NCBI GenBank assembly: GCA_016784945.1
Contig: JADHTP010000195.1
Span: 1-6,190, forward strand
Length of the DNA stretch: 6,190 bases
Direction: 5' to 3'
From: Deltaproteobacteria bacterium
Lineage (GTDB): Bacteria; Myxococcota_A; UBA9042; DTJE01
Positions 5,824 to 6,190 of this stretch are shown in pieces (the first letter of the stretch is position 1; the number at the start of each line of letters is the position of its first letter). The notes below the pieces were generated by a model, which was not told the DNA's origin, did not search any database, and was given only the letters and a program-made list of their open reading frames with translations. The position numbers and the translations under genes are program-made.

Positions 5824-6190
5824 TTCAGCCGTTCCCGCGGTCCATAGAGATCGGTGTTCAGGTTGATCCCGAAGGCGCACCGTCTGCCGGCCCAGTCGAG
5901 CATGTAGCGAAGCTCCTGGCCCACGTGACCCCAGTCATCGTGCAGGGCCGAGCCGCCCAGAAGCAGGACGTCGAGGAACCCGTCACCCGGGTCGGGTCGC
6001 TCCCGGTCGATGTCTTCCATTTCCGGATAGAAGGCGTACAGGATATGACCCGGTTCGGAAAACGGGACGCCCCGGTACAGGCGCCGGAAGGTGCGCGCTG
6101 CAACTTCCGCGACCAGGGTGCAGACCAGCAGGGAGAGAAGGAGCAGCAGGAGCCGGCCCTGCCACCCCGCCAGCCTCTTCCCCTCGGCCT
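5814..6190 (-). CDS. Partial membrane-anchored protein with SGNH/GDSL-hydrolase-like block I, probably C-terminally truncated
   Basis: The minus-strand frame is open from the right edge of the window to a TAA at 5816-5814, giving 124 or more codons; the true start lies outside. Visible from the N-terminal side are a basic segment (GKRLAGWQGR), a very hydrophobic stretch LLLLLLSLLVCTLVAEVAA (about 6152-6096) that reads as a membrane anchor or uncleaved signal, a juxtamembrane RTFRRLYRG, and then DVLLLGGSALHDDWGHV (5972-5922). The last resembles block I of SGNH/GDSL hydrolases, with the candidate nucleophile serine at 5951-5949. Known members carry another 200 or so residues after block I, including the C-terminal catalytic Asp/His. 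Here only about 45 residues follow the serine, ending in YGPRERLKMD, and the stop falls within heptamer-repeat block B. I read it as a truncated gene or pseudogene. The reading frame is likely real; the family call is tentative. It is convergent with ribBA. Confidence 0.5.
   Translation of the reverse strand, partial: AEGKRLAGWQGRLLLLLLSLLVCTLVAEVAARTFRRLYRGVPFSEPGHILYAFYPEMEDIDRERPDPGDGFLDVLLLGGSALHDDWGHVGQELRYMLDWAGRRCAFGINLNTDLYGPRERLKMD

Overview
The window is a GC-rich, tightly packed piece of bacterial chromosome. It holds four complete protein genes and one partial gene at the right edge. High G/C at third codon positions, a free-standing GT-C glycosyltransferase of the PMT/ArnT type, a Thermotoga-like [4Fe-4S] tryptophanyl-tRNA synthetase and degenerate 7-bp intergenic repeats together suggest a Gram-negative bacterium, perhaps a deltaproteobacterial lineage (Desulfobacterota or Myxococcota). 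That placement is inference. No phage, insertion sequence, CRISPR or toxin-antitoxin signal was seen.

Layout. Bases 1-122 are non-coding as far as can be seen and hold a perfect 9-bp inverted repeat (53-78). Bases 123-2522 on the minus strand encode a 799-residue polytopic glycosyltransferase. Bases 2523-2737 are a divergent intergenic region. It carries a good sigma-70-type promoter reading left into the glycosyltransferase, two blocks of degenerate heptamer repeats, a UUCG hairpin and a weaker candidate promoter for the rightward genes. Bases 2738-5777 on the plus strand are a compact three-gene run, trpS - uppP - ribBA, with gaps of 9 and 7 bases. Bases 5778-5813 hold another heptamer-repeat block. 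It runs into the 3' end of a minus-strand gene (5814 to beyond 6190) for a membrane-anchored protein with a GGSAL motif resembling SGNH/GDSL hydrolases.

How the genes fit together. trpS (tRNA charging), uppP (recycling of undecaprenyl pyrophosphate) and ribBA (riboflavin precursors) do not share a pathway; they look like housekeeping genes sharing one transcript. UppP and the divergent glycosyltransferase are linked only in that GT-C enzymes of this family normally use polyprenyl-phosphate sugars, whose carrier pool UppP helps refill.

Most notable points. (1) RibBA keeps an apparently intact GTP cyclohydrolase II half, but its DHBP synthase half has lost three residues expected for catalysis (Cys to Ala, His to Gln, Glu to Gln). 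(2) TrpRS carries a C-x21-C-x6-C-x2-C iron-sulfur motif. (3) The same family of degenerate heptamer repeats lies on both sides of the trpS-uppP-ribBA unit, and on the right it supplies the stop codon of a hydrolase-like gene that looks cut short.
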